Shown: positions 1 to 12,059 of the stretch, one piece after another
How the letters are laid out: every line of letters begins with the position of its first letter
Numbering within the stretch: position 1 is the first letter of the stretch
DNA from: Thunnus maccoyii
Taxonomy: Eukaryota; Chordata; Actinopteri; Scombriformes; Scombridae
Reading direction: 5' to 3'
Length of the DNA: 64,000 nucleotides
Assembly (NCBI RefSeq): GCF_910596095.1
Contig: NC_056535.1
Coordinates: 25,002,505 to 25,066,504, forward strand
Program-made: the position numbers and the translations under genes
Notes under the pieces: model-generated
The model's database searches: none
What the model saw: only the letters and a program-made list of their open reading frames with translations
What the model was told of the DNA's origin: nothing

Positions 1-300
1 CAGCACTAATCAGCAAACGTTAACAAGCTAACAGCTAAAATAAGATGATAAACATTATGCCAGCTAAACATCAGTATGTAAATATGAGTTGTCATTGTGA
101 GCATGTTAGCGTGCGTTAGAGTTTAGCCTCATTGACTTATTTGTAACTCTAACCTTATCCAATTTTTTAAATTTCTGTTCCTACTACTTCTATTTATCTT
201 CTTGCTTACCCCAACTGATCATCTTTGCCTAATTGTTCTTCTATGTTAGCATTTAGCTCAAAGCACTGCTAGCCCCATGGCATTTTTTTACAACAGGCTA
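1..300 (-). repeat. Inverted fragment of the GCTAACATGC repeat
   Basis: Reverse-complement blocks of the family seen at 4557-5010 occur here, such as TAAGATGATAAACATTATGC and GCATGTTAGCGTGCGTTAGA. The copy is decayed and cut by the window edge. Confidence 0.4.
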
Positions 301-604
301 CACAATCATTATAAAAGGAACAGCTGTAAAATGGAGAATACATTTTTTTTTTTTTTTAGCGTCACATTCCTTGTTGAAATTACTCGCTTTATCAGAATTT
401 GATCCATTTGGTCCAATAACATTAGGAAATTCTAAAAGAGCCCCATGATTAAATGATTTTATCCCCTTTCCAAGTGAATAAAGAGCCAACAGGAAATCTG
501 CCGGCTTGGCCAGAATGCGCTTGTTAAATGTAATTGTTTAATGTTGTGAGCACCATGATTAAAATTCTCTGTATTGGGGTCACAGCAGAAACTCAAACAT
601 GGGC

Positions 605-610
605 ATAAAA

Positions 611-641
<31 letters not shown>

Positions 642-644
642 AAA
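605..644 (+). repeat. (TAAA)n microsatellite
   Basis: About nine perfect TAAA units with A-rich edges. Such tetranucleotides often grow from retroposon tails, but no body is evident upstream. Confidence 0.85.
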
Positions 645-1310
645 GATAACACCGACCCTTTAAGCTCGAAGACGTCACCAAGTGTTGGAGTTTTGTAAAC
701 GTGAATATTTCACTGATGGAGTTAACATTGTAAGCCCCATTTGGTAATCAGTGAAAAATATCCCTGTTGTGGGATAAAAAATGTCCAAAATGTCAGCTTT
801 CCACAAACAAAGCCTGTTATTTTTATTCTAATTGGTTATCCTCCGGCGATACCGTCAAACGCCAGCCTTGACTGAAAGTAATACAAATCTCAAAATGAGG
901 TCAGGAGGAGGTTAGAAATGTCTCAGTTGACAGTGATAATATGAACCAAATTTCCACAATGACACGTTTCTGGTGAGAAATACCTGAACTACATTCTTGT
1001 GTATATTTCTCTGTCCGTCTTTCGTTCACGCTCTCTGGGGAGGCAGAAGGTTTAGCTGGCGAACGAGGAGAGGACAGAGACTGGCAAATGATCTTGAGCC
1101 TTTTTGTCAGAGACTCGGGCAGCTGCGTCCTCTGAGAGCAGTGGTGTTAATAGATGTATAAAAATGTTGACACTTTAATTAGTATCACGTGGAGTTGTTG
1201 GGTTTGTTTAGATTCTGTTTCTGTGCGTGTGAACGTCTGTGTAGCGTGTGAAACTGGGGGTTGGACCTTGTTAGGAGTCATGTCCACTTCTTCTAATACT
1301 TCCAGTTGTC

Positions 1311-1337
1311 GTGTGTGTGTGTGTGTGTGTGTGTGTG
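1311..1337 (+). repeat. (GT)n microsatellite
   Basis: About 13 GT units; a further short TG run lies at 1509-1533. Open frames across these tracts are low-complexity artefacts. Confidence 0.85.
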
Positions 1338-1714
1338 CATGCATTAATAAGTGTGTGTTTTACCCTCAAAGAGATCCTGAACCTCTGTATCTGTGCCAGT
1401 ATGAGTGTGTTTTTCTGTTTGGTCTCAGCACATGCAAACATTTAAGTGTAACCAGAGGAATGCAGCAGTGCCTCATTCAGAGGTCCGCCTTTCTGTCCAT
1501 GTCAGGATTGTGTGTGTGTGTGTGTGTGTGTGTACACTTGTGTGTATTAGTAGTATAAAGGTTTTCAGTGAGGATGGGTCTCCATTGAACTGGCAGCTGG
1601 TACAAACCTCTTGGTGGTATGAAGTTATACAACATACAACAGGGTCTTAATTTTATTTTCCATCTTATGTTCTTTTTTCTACATGCTTTTATGTTCTTTT
1701 ATGTCCTTGTCAAG

Positions 1715-1800
1715 TATTTTTTGTTGTAAAGCACTTTGAGCTGCAATTCTTGTATGAAGTACTATACAAGATGTCCTCCTGATATAGAAAAATAAAGGAC
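1715..1800 (+). repeat. LINE/SINE 3' tail fragment
   Basis: GTAAAGCACTTTGAGCTGCA followed by TGTATGAAGTACTATACAAG is the conserved 3' tail of many teleost LINE-SINE pairs. Only the tail is recognisable here. A related tail, GGTGCTATACAAATAAAGTT, is at 42791-42812. Confidence 0.5.
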
Positions 1801-4556
1801 TAGGTTGAGGATATTTCATGATATCATCTGAGATATTCTGATAATATCAGAATATCTCAGAGTGCATTATTTCATTTATACTGTGGCGGCATACCATAGG
1901 CAAAAAGAGAAGCTGTGTTCAAATTGTCATTGATTTAAAAAGCTCTATTTCACCAGTGAGAGTTAATAGGTAGTACTGTTGCTATGGTTACTTGCAATTT
2001 AAAAACTCTCCTTACACAGTGGACACTCGTGCATCAAACTACAGGTGTCTTCAAGTATATGTGGATGTTTTTAAAATAATTAACAAATAAATCTGAGCTT
2101 TGACTGTTTACTCACGTTTGTAAACGTCCATCAAAGTTACCTTTTTTAGTATTTTATTGAATCACTTTCGTTGCCTGCTGATTTCTTGCTTCTGGCTATC
2201 CCCCATTAGTGTCTCTCATGTATGACATAACATTCGAGACAGAACTAAGTATCCAATTTTCTGAAAGATAAGTCCCTGATGACCCTTAGCAAATACAGAA
2301 GGTCGTTAAAAACACTTAACAACTGTCTAAAGGTATTTCCAGAGCACTCAAAGACTCTTCAGATTAGAGCCGAAACGATTACTCGGTTTGCAGAAAATTA
2401 ATCAATGACTATTTTGATAATCAAATAATCAGTTGAGTCACTTTTTTTATATAATTGTCGTCAAAACATCTGAATAAAAAAGATTCCATCTGATGCACCG
2501 CAAATAAATAATTTGTGGCCTGTGACATGAACCAGAATCTTTATTATCAGTAATGTTTGCCTGTATTTATGTTAATTTCTATCATTGTATATTTTTAAAG
2601 GCCTCACAATAACCCATTTGTTTTTTTCTTTGGTCATAGAAAACGAACAAGCAGATGTGTCATTTCCGGATACCTTTTGTCTTTCAATTGGGAAATGCAG
2701 TCACATCTTTTTTGTGTGTGTGTGTGCAGTAATACCTATTTGTGACTGCACATGTTCCTCTTGAAGGCAGAATATGTTTGAAGTGTTAGACGAGTGTAAC
2801 AGACGCCTGGCAACTAACCGCAGGTATTTTCGTGTCCACGGTATAAATACAGATGGACTCACACCACCCAGTGTTACACATTCACTCATGTTGGCTTCTG
2901 GGAAATGTATGGAAGGGTCTCGATATCTGACAAACTCATCAGCCACAAGTCTCTCTATTCAGAACTCTTATGAAAAACAGCAAGAAAACAGGCTCTGTGG
3001 TGTCATAACTACTGGACATAACATAGCTTCACTGTTGTTTACTTTATCAGACTATCATCTCTAAATATTGAGTACTTTATAAAAGTTTCCATCAAAGGGA
3101 AATTGCCTCCGGGAAAATTTCCCAGGATACTTACTGCACAGTTTCAAGTGCCTTGCAACATTAGGGACCAAACTCTGAGCCTGTACATTCCTGGACCTGT
3201 GTGCTAGTTACTGTCTGCAGCTGCAGGGCTGCTGGCTGGTTGATGAATGAACCAATAGCGTCCTGGCTATGTGATGAATGGACCAATAGAGGATGATGGA
3301 TAACATTGGAGAGAGCGGATGGTCTCAGTGAGGCCCGAAACATGAATGTAGCAGCAAGATGTAAAAAATCAAGGGTAAAGAAGGAAGGATAGGGAGGGAG
3401 AAAGAGATTTTTTTTAAAAAAGATAGAGGAGACGGATAGAGGGAGAGTGTGTGTGCAGTGATAAGTGAACGGAAAAAGGAGTGAGAGTGGGAAAGAGCAA
3501 TGTCACAAAGTGTAAGCAAGGGGAGGAGAGCTGACAAAGGGAGGGAGGATTTATGAGGACGGACAAAGGTGGACAGAGAGAGTGGAAATAAAGAAAGACA
3601 TAAATGCAAAAAGACAGCAAGGGAAAAAAAGGAAAGAGGGAGTGATGATGGAATGATGCATTGAGCAGATTACTTCTATGATTCATTGAAGTGTGTGTGT
3701 GCACAAATTCAACTCTGCCACGATACTACAAGCAGGCTGCAAAGAAAAGCGAGAAATAAAAGGAGACAAATTTGCTTGGCAACCCTGCTAACAGATTATC
3801 ACAAACAAAGGGACTTCTTTTTTTTTTTTTTTGTTCATCCAGGACCCAAAACATCCAAAAGCAAACCATGGAAATGAAAAAAAACTGTGAAGTCTTTGAG
3901 TATTCATTGAAGAGAGATTAAATCCTTTGCTCTTTCCAACATCAAAACAGTGGAAAACATGGGGCACTCTCTTGAAGATGTGTGCACAGGTTTTCATGCG
4001 TATCAAAACTGTCCCTACGCGGTTCTCGCTGGCAAGTCAGAACTGAGCCGCAGACGTAAATTCTCTTGCCAAGGCGACTGATATCAGTAATAGCTACAGG
4101 GTGCAACTTCATGCCACAAAGAGCTCCATAACCCGTGGCAACTTGGCAGGCAGTCATGCAGGTTGGGCTCCAAACAGCTCTGTCAACACAACACGGCACT
4201 TCACAACAAAGGGAGACTGATTAAAGTTGGAAGCGTCTGCACACCTGTTCATTCCCTGATATCAAAAAGAGTCTCTCGTTTCTATTCACAGGCTGTACAC
4301 TGTATATCACTCAGAGTCTGTAAGAGTCATTAAGAGCGGTCGAGCACACAAGAAACTGAATGGATGGTTCTTACGCGCAGCTGAGTGATCCTCCTGGTGT
4401 TTGAAGTTAGTTGATGATGGAGAACATGTGGGTCCTCCTGGAGTCAGTCTTACCTTGAACCTGGGAATATCTAGGAGGAGGAGGAAGAACAATTAGGCAA
4501 AGATGATAAGTTGGAGTAAGAAGGAAGTTAAATAGCAGTAGGAACTGAAATTAAAC

Positions 4557-5010
4557 AAATTGGACAAATAAAACTAAAGCCAACCGCACTGTTAGGCTAA
4601 ACTCTAGCTAACAATGCTAACATACTTATGCTTAGCAGGTATTATGTTTATCATGTTTACTATCTTAGTTTAGCGTGTTAGCATTTGCATTTCAAGAGGA
4701 AACGTTCAAGGATCACCAAAGTTGTTACAGTTCATCCTAAGGGGGGAAATGAATGAATGTGAGAAACAAATATTATGGCAGTCCATCCAATAGTTGTTGA
4801 GATATTTCATTCAAAACCATAAGTGTGAACCTGCTGATGGCACCAGAGGAAAAGTCAGGGGATCACCAGAATCATTAGGATTCATCATCTGTTAACCAGG
4901 AATGTCTCCACAAAATTTGAAGCAATCCATCAAATAGCTGTTGAGATATTTCAGTCTGGACAAAAAAATGGTGGACCAACCAACCAACCAAGCCTTGTCC
5001 TCCATCTGTG
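4557..5010 (+). repeat. Teleost GCTAACATGC / TTGTTGAGATATTTCA repeat
   Basis: The segment starts with CTAGCTAACAATGCTAACAT, continues through AGTTTAGCGTGTTAGCATTTG, and holds two tandem units of GGGATCACCA...CCATCCAATAGTTGTTGAGA ending ATATTTCAGTCTGGACAAAA. This structure recurs at 46560-46870, and in inverted, shortened form at 1-300. It is a common interspersed repeat in teleosts whose mobility class I cannot state. Confidence 0.6.
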
Positions 5011-5264
5011 CTGACAGATCACCACAGCAGACTTTATACTAATATTAGCACCAGCAGCAGTGGGTTGAGATATTGAGTCAGAACTTAATATTTACTGTTT
5101 AATAATCTCTGTGGTGAAGTGGAATTAAAAGGTTGCATCCTCTGATCCACCCAGTGTGCTTGTCTTCTTTTTTGGAAGCTGCTCTTATGATAATTATAGT
5201 ACAAACCCATCATGACACTTAGTCCAGAAAGACTTTTTTAAAATCAGTACTGGTGTTATTAGAG

Positions 5265-5580
5265 TAATGCTGCGACGATTAGTCGTTAAGCTGAGTAGTC
5301 AGACAGAAATTTTGATAATCACTTAATAGTTTAAGTCATTTAACACGGAAAAAGACAAACATTTGCTGTTTCCAGATTCTCAAATTTGAGGATTTGCTGC
5401 TTGTTTCTGTTTAACATCGTTGTCAATTCAACATCTTTGGGTTTTCAGACAAAAGAAACTGCTTGAGGACGTCTCCCCGAAGGGGCATTTATCACTATTT
5501 TCTGGTATTATACAGTGTAAAACAGGTTATTAAAAATAATTGATGGATTATCTGATTTTTATTTTCATTTAGCAATACAT
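5265..5580. mobile_element. GCTGCAAC-family MITE fragment
   Basis: Begins TAATGCTGCGACGATTAGTC and includes CTCAAATTTGAGGATTTGCTG and CTTTGGGTTTTCAGACAAAA blocks characteristic of the family, ending in an ATTGATGGATTATCTG segment. No coding capacity. Confidence 0.5.
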
Positions 5581-6043
5581 GTTAAATTTAAATATGTGTG
5601 TTTTTTTATTTTTGTGTTGTTGTGTCAGTACAAGTAAAACCTTATGGTTCTTGATATTACAGCAACATCTGTGTATGTTGACATTAAAATGCATTTACTA
5701 GGAAGATGTGAGTGTGTAATATAAATTGTAAGGCAGCATGTGTGTAAATGAGTGTCTCTTCATGTGATAGTCAAGTGAAAGTAAACATTCTGGAAATAAA
5801 GCAGAAACTCTGATGAAACCAAATAAGGGAGTCCTTTTCTTGTAATGGATCATCTAACAGAAAATGGTATCTGATATCTTCATCTGTATGCAGACAAACC
5901 GTGGATCCTGTAAAGGAGACGGGCAACCTCGACCATTAGCGGGGGGAAAAAAAGAAAAACAAAACACCACTATTATCCAACTTCTCTCTGGGGTTGCCAT
6001 GCTCCTGTCACTGTAATGAGATGAAAACAAACAGTAACTGTAG

Positions 6044-6103
<60 letters not shown>
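6044..6103 (+). repeat. (TG)n microsatellite
   Basis: About 28-30 TG units, ending GCGCGC. A (AC)n run at 6291-6330 is its inverted counterpart about 190 bp away. Confidence 0.9.
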
Positions 6104-6109
<6 letters not shown>

Positions 6110-6288
6110 AGACATACTATATCCTTGTGTATATCCGCAGCGCTCTCTTGTCTAGTATCAATGGCAGTCACTTAGAGAGTGTGAGTCAGTGTGTTTACTG
6201 TTTTCACAGATGGAGCTCTGACACTGTCTGGATAACTGAGATAAATGACTCGCACTGCGGCTCAGCAGATGGGAAAAACAACAGCCAG

Positions 6289-6290
<2 letters not shown>

Positions 6291-6327
<37 letters not shown>

Positions 6328-6330
6328 CAC
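6291..6330 (+). repeat. (AC)n microsatellite
   Basis: About 18 AC units interrupted by one GC. It is complementary to the TG run at 6044-6103. Confidence 0.9.
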
Positions 6331-7689
6331 TGTATGTGCTTGTGCATGTCTTTGTATTCATGGATGCACACGTGCAGGGCTGTGTATATAGGCACAAATG
6401 CAAACATATGCAGTAGATGAATAAAGATTATTAATCGGCATTTCTGGGTGCCAATTAATTCCTATTTGGCACAGACACCACATCAAAATTTCCTTCTTCC
6501 ACTAATACAGACTTTCTTGTTAGAAACGGAGCAGTTTATCAACTGATATATTTCTGCCCCTAATCACAGCAGAGCAGAAAACCACAGGAAAGAGTAGCTG
6601 CTCATTAGTGGGGAAAAGTCAGCTGCCGATTGGCTCAACATGGCCACCGATTCAAGCCAATTTAGGGAAGCTCATCTGTGATCAATTAACAGCTGCAGTT
6701 ACTTTCAGGGGATTATAACCATGACATAAAGCAGAAGGGAGAGAAAAAGTGAAAACTGTACCAGTGAGGTCTCCCCATATGTAATGAATTTTAAACTACA
6801 GTAGAGAGCCATAAGTGAGATTTTTCCGAAAAATGTGTCACTGGCTCTCATTCATCGAGCTGTTTGTTAATGACGACCAAAGGTTAATGTGGTTTAATGG
6901 AGGCTACCACAGCAGGTGGGTTACAATCTGCTGCTTCTGGTCTGCAGCTGAACATGGCCTGCTGCTCCTCATCCACTAAATGTCCTTGATACTCTTAACT
7001 AATACTGCCCCCATGTGGTAAAAAAACAACCACATTACAAAATATGGTTGGCAAAATTATATATATATAAATGTTTTCTGTCATGTTTCCACGCTTAGAG
7101 AACTTTCCAGGGTTGTAAAATACTGACTTGCAGTATTATAAAGTGCTATGTAATGTTTTGGCATCTGATTAGTCTCAAAACGCATGGATCTATCTCTCAA
7201 ATTGGACTTCTTGTATCTTGCATATTTCATCATCTCAACGCTACCTGAATCAACATGCCCACACTAATACAGACCATTTTTGGTCTGAACAGGGTTCACA
7301 CAGAATTTCAGTCTGGTAATAGCTCAGTATAAAAAGCACTGAGTCTACATATTCTTGAATAATTCAACACAAATATACTAATCCTGATGCTGTAGAAAGG
7401 GAAGTGTCACTCAGTGGTCAATCTGGTCCTGTGGGAACAGATTTAACAAAAAATATTAAATAATTTGTGTTACAGTCCTTATTCCAAATTATTAAAGTTA
7501 ACAAGAACTTCAAAATGAAATGCTTAAGTGACTTTAAATGCAAAATGTATCTATTTATTTGACTTATCAATACAATAGCTACTTTCTAGTGAGTCAGGTG
7601 ATTTAATCCTCTTTAGTCCTTGATGTGCACGGAATACATGAATGTGAACTTTTGATTAGTTTACAAAATAACAGCAAAGTAAAAACATC

Positions 7690-8035
7690 TAAAGCTAAAA
7701 TGTTTAGTTGATTAATTTAAGTTGATTGAAAGAAAATTAATTAGTAATTTATATTTTGATAATCGTTGAAAATGCAAGACATGCATGGGTCAAATGGTCC
7801 AGAACATCAGGCAACCGGGGCTGCTTTTTCAGTTCCAGACAGGAAAGTTGTTGGAATAAAGCAAACTCTGGGAGTCTGCTCAGTGGAGACAAACAAGACA
7901 TCTGAAGAAGTTACCTCTAGTTTCTTCAAATGACACTAAAATGGACGTTTTTTTCATACTTTCTGACATTTTATAGACTAAACAATTAATTGATTAATTA
8001 AGAAAATAATCATTAGTCAAGCCCTAGTTTGAAGT
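7690..8035. mobile_element. GCTGCAAC-family MITE interrupted by a retrotransposon patch
   Basis: AT-rich ends containing GATTAATT and ATAATCATTAGTC blocks belong to the same MITE family as 32474-32833. Inside it, 7785-7889 is a 105 bp segment matching the RNase H retrotransposon at 12709-12813 in inverted orientation, with one mismatch. The MITE resumes directly after it with ACAAGACATCTGAAG. Confidence 0.65.
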
Positions 8036-8339
8036 TGTGAGCAACATAATTTATTTGGTCTTCAAAATAGATGAGAAACTGAAAATGTTTGCCTGCAACA
8101 ACTGAAGAACTGAAATTTCAAGTTAAAGGCCAGTAGCTACTTCAGATGAGGCAGCCAGTCACTGGTGTTGTAGTGCTGGGGAACCCTTGGGTACAGGGCT
8201 AATAACATTAAACATTCAAGCACCAACACTATTTCAGGATACATCATACTGAGATTTCTTTGAAGCTCAAGGAACTTCAGTGCTCACGTTCCAGTTGAGC
8301 CTAAGAAAGACAAATGACAACAGATATAAGTTAACTTAA

Positions 8340-8722
8340 AGGTGCAGTGTGTAGAATTTAGTGGCATCTAATGGAACAAACTTGGCAGAAATGGAATATA
8401 ATCTTCATGAGTATGTTTTAATTAGTGTATAATCACCTGAAAATAAGAATCATTGTGTTTTTGTTACCTTAGAATGAGCCCTTTATATCTACATGGGGAG
8501 CAGTACTTCTTCCATGGAGTCGGCCATGTTGCCCCACCATGTTTCTGTAGTAGCCCAGAGCAGACAAACAAAACACTGGCTCTAGAGAGAGCCCTTTGAG
8601 TTTTTTGGAAGTTTCACAGCCACCGTAGGTTCTCCTACATGCTTGGAAAGGGAGGGGGTATTCGGTTGGTTGCAATCTGCAACCTCACTGCTAGATGTCA
8701 CTAAATCCTACACACTGGTCCT
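8340..8722. mobile_element. piggyBac-type MITE with TTAA target site
   Basis: A 383 bp element has terminal inverted repeats of about 31 bp (AGGTGCAGTGTGTAGAATTT against AGGACCAGTGTGTAGGATTT). It is flanked by TTAA on both sides (8336-8339 and 8723-8726). TTAA duplication is diagnostic of piggyBac-like transposition. There is no coding capacity. I recognise the sequence as one repeated widely in teleost genomes. Confidence 0.85.
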
Positions 8723-9439
8723 TTAAAATATATGAAGGACTTAGCATACAAACCAACAGGATGTTCAGTAGTAACACAGTTCAGTATTTACTGGTTCAGT
8801 CAAGCTATTTATATCCAAAACCAAACTATTCAGCTGAATTTGTCCTGGAAAAAAAACAACAAAAAACAAAATACTCAGTTTTGACTATTTCAGTATCAAA
8901 CATATAAAATCTGAACATCAGCGGAGGAAAGTGCTTCAGTGTTTACTCAAGCATAATAATTGTAACATTTTCTCTGAGCTATAATTTTACTAAATTTCAG
9001 AAGGAAATCAAATGCACTTTGCACACTTTTTATGATGATGGTTGAAGTTATTGAATACTTCACACATTTGTGGTTTCCAGCTGATATGAGCTCATAGAAT
9101 ATTACTAATACATTTTTGCTTACATTTTCCTTGATTCCTCCTCCTCTATTTGTTTTATTCTTTCTCTCCACATTACTTCCTTCCCTCTTTCCTACCTTTC
9201 ATCTTTATTTTTTCCATCTTTGCTTCAGTGAAACTGTGAAACTATTCCAACCAATCTGAATACATTGAAATCCCCAAAAGTGCAGACACAAGATTTTAAC
9301 TTAGCAGTGACACTAAACTCTCCTCTTTATCACCATGAATATTTGTACTTTTTACAAGTATCATTACATTTTTACCACCAACACTTTGCGAGCAACCACT
9401 TACTCAACTAATGCTAACAGTTAGCAGTTTCAAACAGTG

Positions 9440-9790
9440 CAATGCAAGCAGGTAGCTCCGGGTCTGAAAAGTGAAGCCAATGCAAAAGTGCCTTAAACCT
9501 GCATTCTCTTTTATCAGGGGGCAACTCCACTGGCTTCAAAAAGAAGTCCAATTGTATAGAAGTCTATGAGAAAATGACCATACTTCTCACTTGATTTATT
9601 ACCTCAGTAAACAGTTTCCTAATGAGTTTATGGTCTCAATCGCTAGTTTCAAGTCCTCTTCAATACATCATGATGTTCATTTTGTAAATTATGGTCCCAT
9701 TTAGATTAAAAAATATGATAAAGCAGGGCATGCCTTAAGGTGTGGCTACATTGTGATTGACAAGTCACTACCACAGCAACAACATTGGTT
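9440..9790 (+). repeat. Teleost interspersed repeat (AGTCTATGAGAAAATGACC type)
   Basis: Contains AGTGAAGCCAATGCAAAAGT, AGTCTATGAGAAAATGACC and TGAGTTTATGGTCTCAATCG blocks that I recognise as recurring across teleost genomes. There is no coding sequence and no visible ends. Confidence 0.45.
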
Positions 9791-10396
9791 AGGTCATGTA
9801 ACCATGGTGTAACCCCAGATTCACAGAGTGTAGTCGTAGCCGTAGCTATTTCAGTGCGTTTTCAGTTCATGAAAGTTAATTATAACAACGTGGAAGTGCC
9901 AAAAACTGCAGTTCCTCCCTAGAGACCCCCATGTTAAAATGCCCAACTTTACAGCAGAAATAAACACATTTACAGCCTGGTACAAAAAATGGTTTTGGTC
10001 TCTACTGTTAATTTCCCATTTCATGACAATTCGGCCCACCTTAAGCTTTATTGACACCACGACTGAAAACAGAATGAATAATGGATGATTTATTCACAGA
10101 CCAGAGTGCCTATTAGAAACAGCAAAACACAAAAATAATCACTGCTGACTCTTGAAAGCTTTCAGTAACGGGCATCACATTATTTTTTTTGGCTAAAGTT
10201 AAGGCGCCAAACTAGCTGCCTCCTGATACTGATTCGGTCGGCTATAAAAATTACAAAACATCAAGCAGATATTCACTTCAGAACAGTGTTACAGTCAGAA
10301 ACTGAACGTCATGACGTTGATGACATCAGACGCTGCATCCCTGCATACATTCACAACTCAGTGTACACTCAGGGTTCGGACAGAAATATGCGGCCT

Positions 10397-10815
10397 GAGC
10401 CCATGGTTGTATAAAGAGAATTGGATACAGTGTCGGAGGCGGGGCCCCGTTCATTCCTATGAAAGTTGCTCAGTAGCGCATGAAGCCAAAAAAGTTCAAT
10501 TTCTTCCACATCTGTAGGGCCCATAGAGCAAGTGCACTAGCGACTTCCAGTTTAGCCCTCAGACTAACTTGAAAGGGGATAAAACAATTCAGTCATGTGG
10601 CTCCTCTACACTTTCAAAATGTGATCTTACTGAACGGATCAAATTATGATAGTGTCATGAAATGACTTGTTCATGATGTCAATCTGTGGGAAAAAGTCTC
10701 TGGGCCAGTGCGCATCATGTGACATTGTAATTTCATAATTTGACCGCTATGTCAAATTTGCTTCAAAGACCGGCACTCTTCCTGTATCCACTTCTCTTTA
10801 TAAATCCATGCCCAA
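10397..10815. mobile_element. Candidate MITE with imperfect terminal inverted repeats
   Basis: The sequence near 10397-10436 (CATGGTTGTATAAAGAGAAT) recurs in inverted form near 10772-10815 (TTCTCTTTATAAATCCATG). This brackets about 420 bp with no coding capacity. I see no clear target duplication, so the ends are approximate. Confidence 0.5.
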
Positions 10816-12059
10816 GCCACACTCTAGTTTACATCATGCAAATCTGGAAGTTCTATTTATATCCAATTCTCTGGTGCGCCATCTAGTGGAAACCTCCAGT
10901 AACACGCAATGTACATAGGCAAGTATGTGAACACATCCATTTATGACACAGCTGGTTGTTTACACAAATGCATGGATAAAAAGCAAGTATATCTCCAGCC
11001 TTAGGTTTTCATATTCACCCACAAACACTGACCCACATGAAATTAAAACATTACTCATTGAGAAAACTTACAAACAGTTTATTGTTGGGTTAACTGAATA
11101 ACTGGTTTTGATTGTTGCACCCATAATGTTTATGACTGTTCCGGTTTACAGTGTACTGAAATTGTAATTGTATTTTATTGCAATCTGCTTGTGAAAAATG
11201 TATTGTAATTTTATTGTGAACCTTAAACTGAAATAATCATTCAACCAAACCTGCACTGACTCTCAAACAGTATAATGGTGATAGGCATGAATATATTTAA
11301 GAGCTTAATCCATCACAGGCCAAATCAAAGACAGACTATATTCCAATTTTTTTAAGAGAATCACTTAAATTTGGTTCACAGTTATTTACCACAACCACAA
11401 CATGCATCCAATCCAAGATGGAGACACTTAAAGTCCATTCAAATCTTTAATTCTGATCACTGAAACCAAGTGTGGTTTTGATTAATTCACACACACTCAC
11501 TCTGCACAAAACCAGAAACTCAAAATGACCAAGTAGCCTCACCGCAATCAGACATTGCAGTACACCACTGGACACGACACTGAATACCCCTCTAAGGTGA
11601 TGATTTCTTATTGGTTAACAGAAAATATGAGGAGCCAAACACAGAACATGATGCTAAAACTGTTTGCAGGGATGCTGTAACTGCATGCATAAAATTAGGT
11701 TTTTAGGTCAAGACATGGAGATGATTTCCACAGCAAAATGGTGAAAACACATTTTAAGGCTAATTATAGACGGCAACGTTGATCGTGCAGCATTAAACAA
11801 GTAAAGTGAAGCCTGAGCAGTAAAGGCTATGTTCTTTAACAACAGGACTTCAGTCTAAAACATCTAGGAATCTCAGGGATACACACCATACCCGCCATAG
11901 TTTCAGAGGGAGACACTTCCTCTTTTTGGTTTTTTAACAGCGGTTGGCAACCAGTGTATTAGGTGTATTACCACTACCTTCTGCTTCAGAAGGTAGCGGA
12001 CCAGAGATTAAATTGTACCCATTAATCCTGTCTGTCTAATAAACTCAAAGAAAACTCTA

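Larger units (their letters stand above)
301..8339. other. Gene-free repeat-rich stretch
   Basis: Apart from the microsatellites, MITE and repeat copies listed separately, I see no coding exon, RNA gene or promoter. Open frames here are short, mostly driven by TG/CA runs or by GA-rich sequence at 3360-3650, and resemble no family. Confidence 0.5.
8723..12059. other. Gene-free stretch between repeats
   Basis: AT-rich unique-looking sequence with the repeats at 9440-9790 and 10397-10815. No exon or RNA gene is recognised; the longest open frames are below 80 codons. Confidence 0.5.

Noticed and set aside
6044-6330. Regular short repeats considered as a CRISPR array
   Set aside because: Dinucleotide runs with no unique spacers, in vertebrate DNA. 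No CRISPR-like structure occurs anywhere in the window.
5854-6420. Open frames on both strands rich in His-Thr or Cys-Val
   Set aside because: They are translations of TG/CA microsatellites. The same applies at 1147-1558, 54285-54494 and 59818-60095 (GA).
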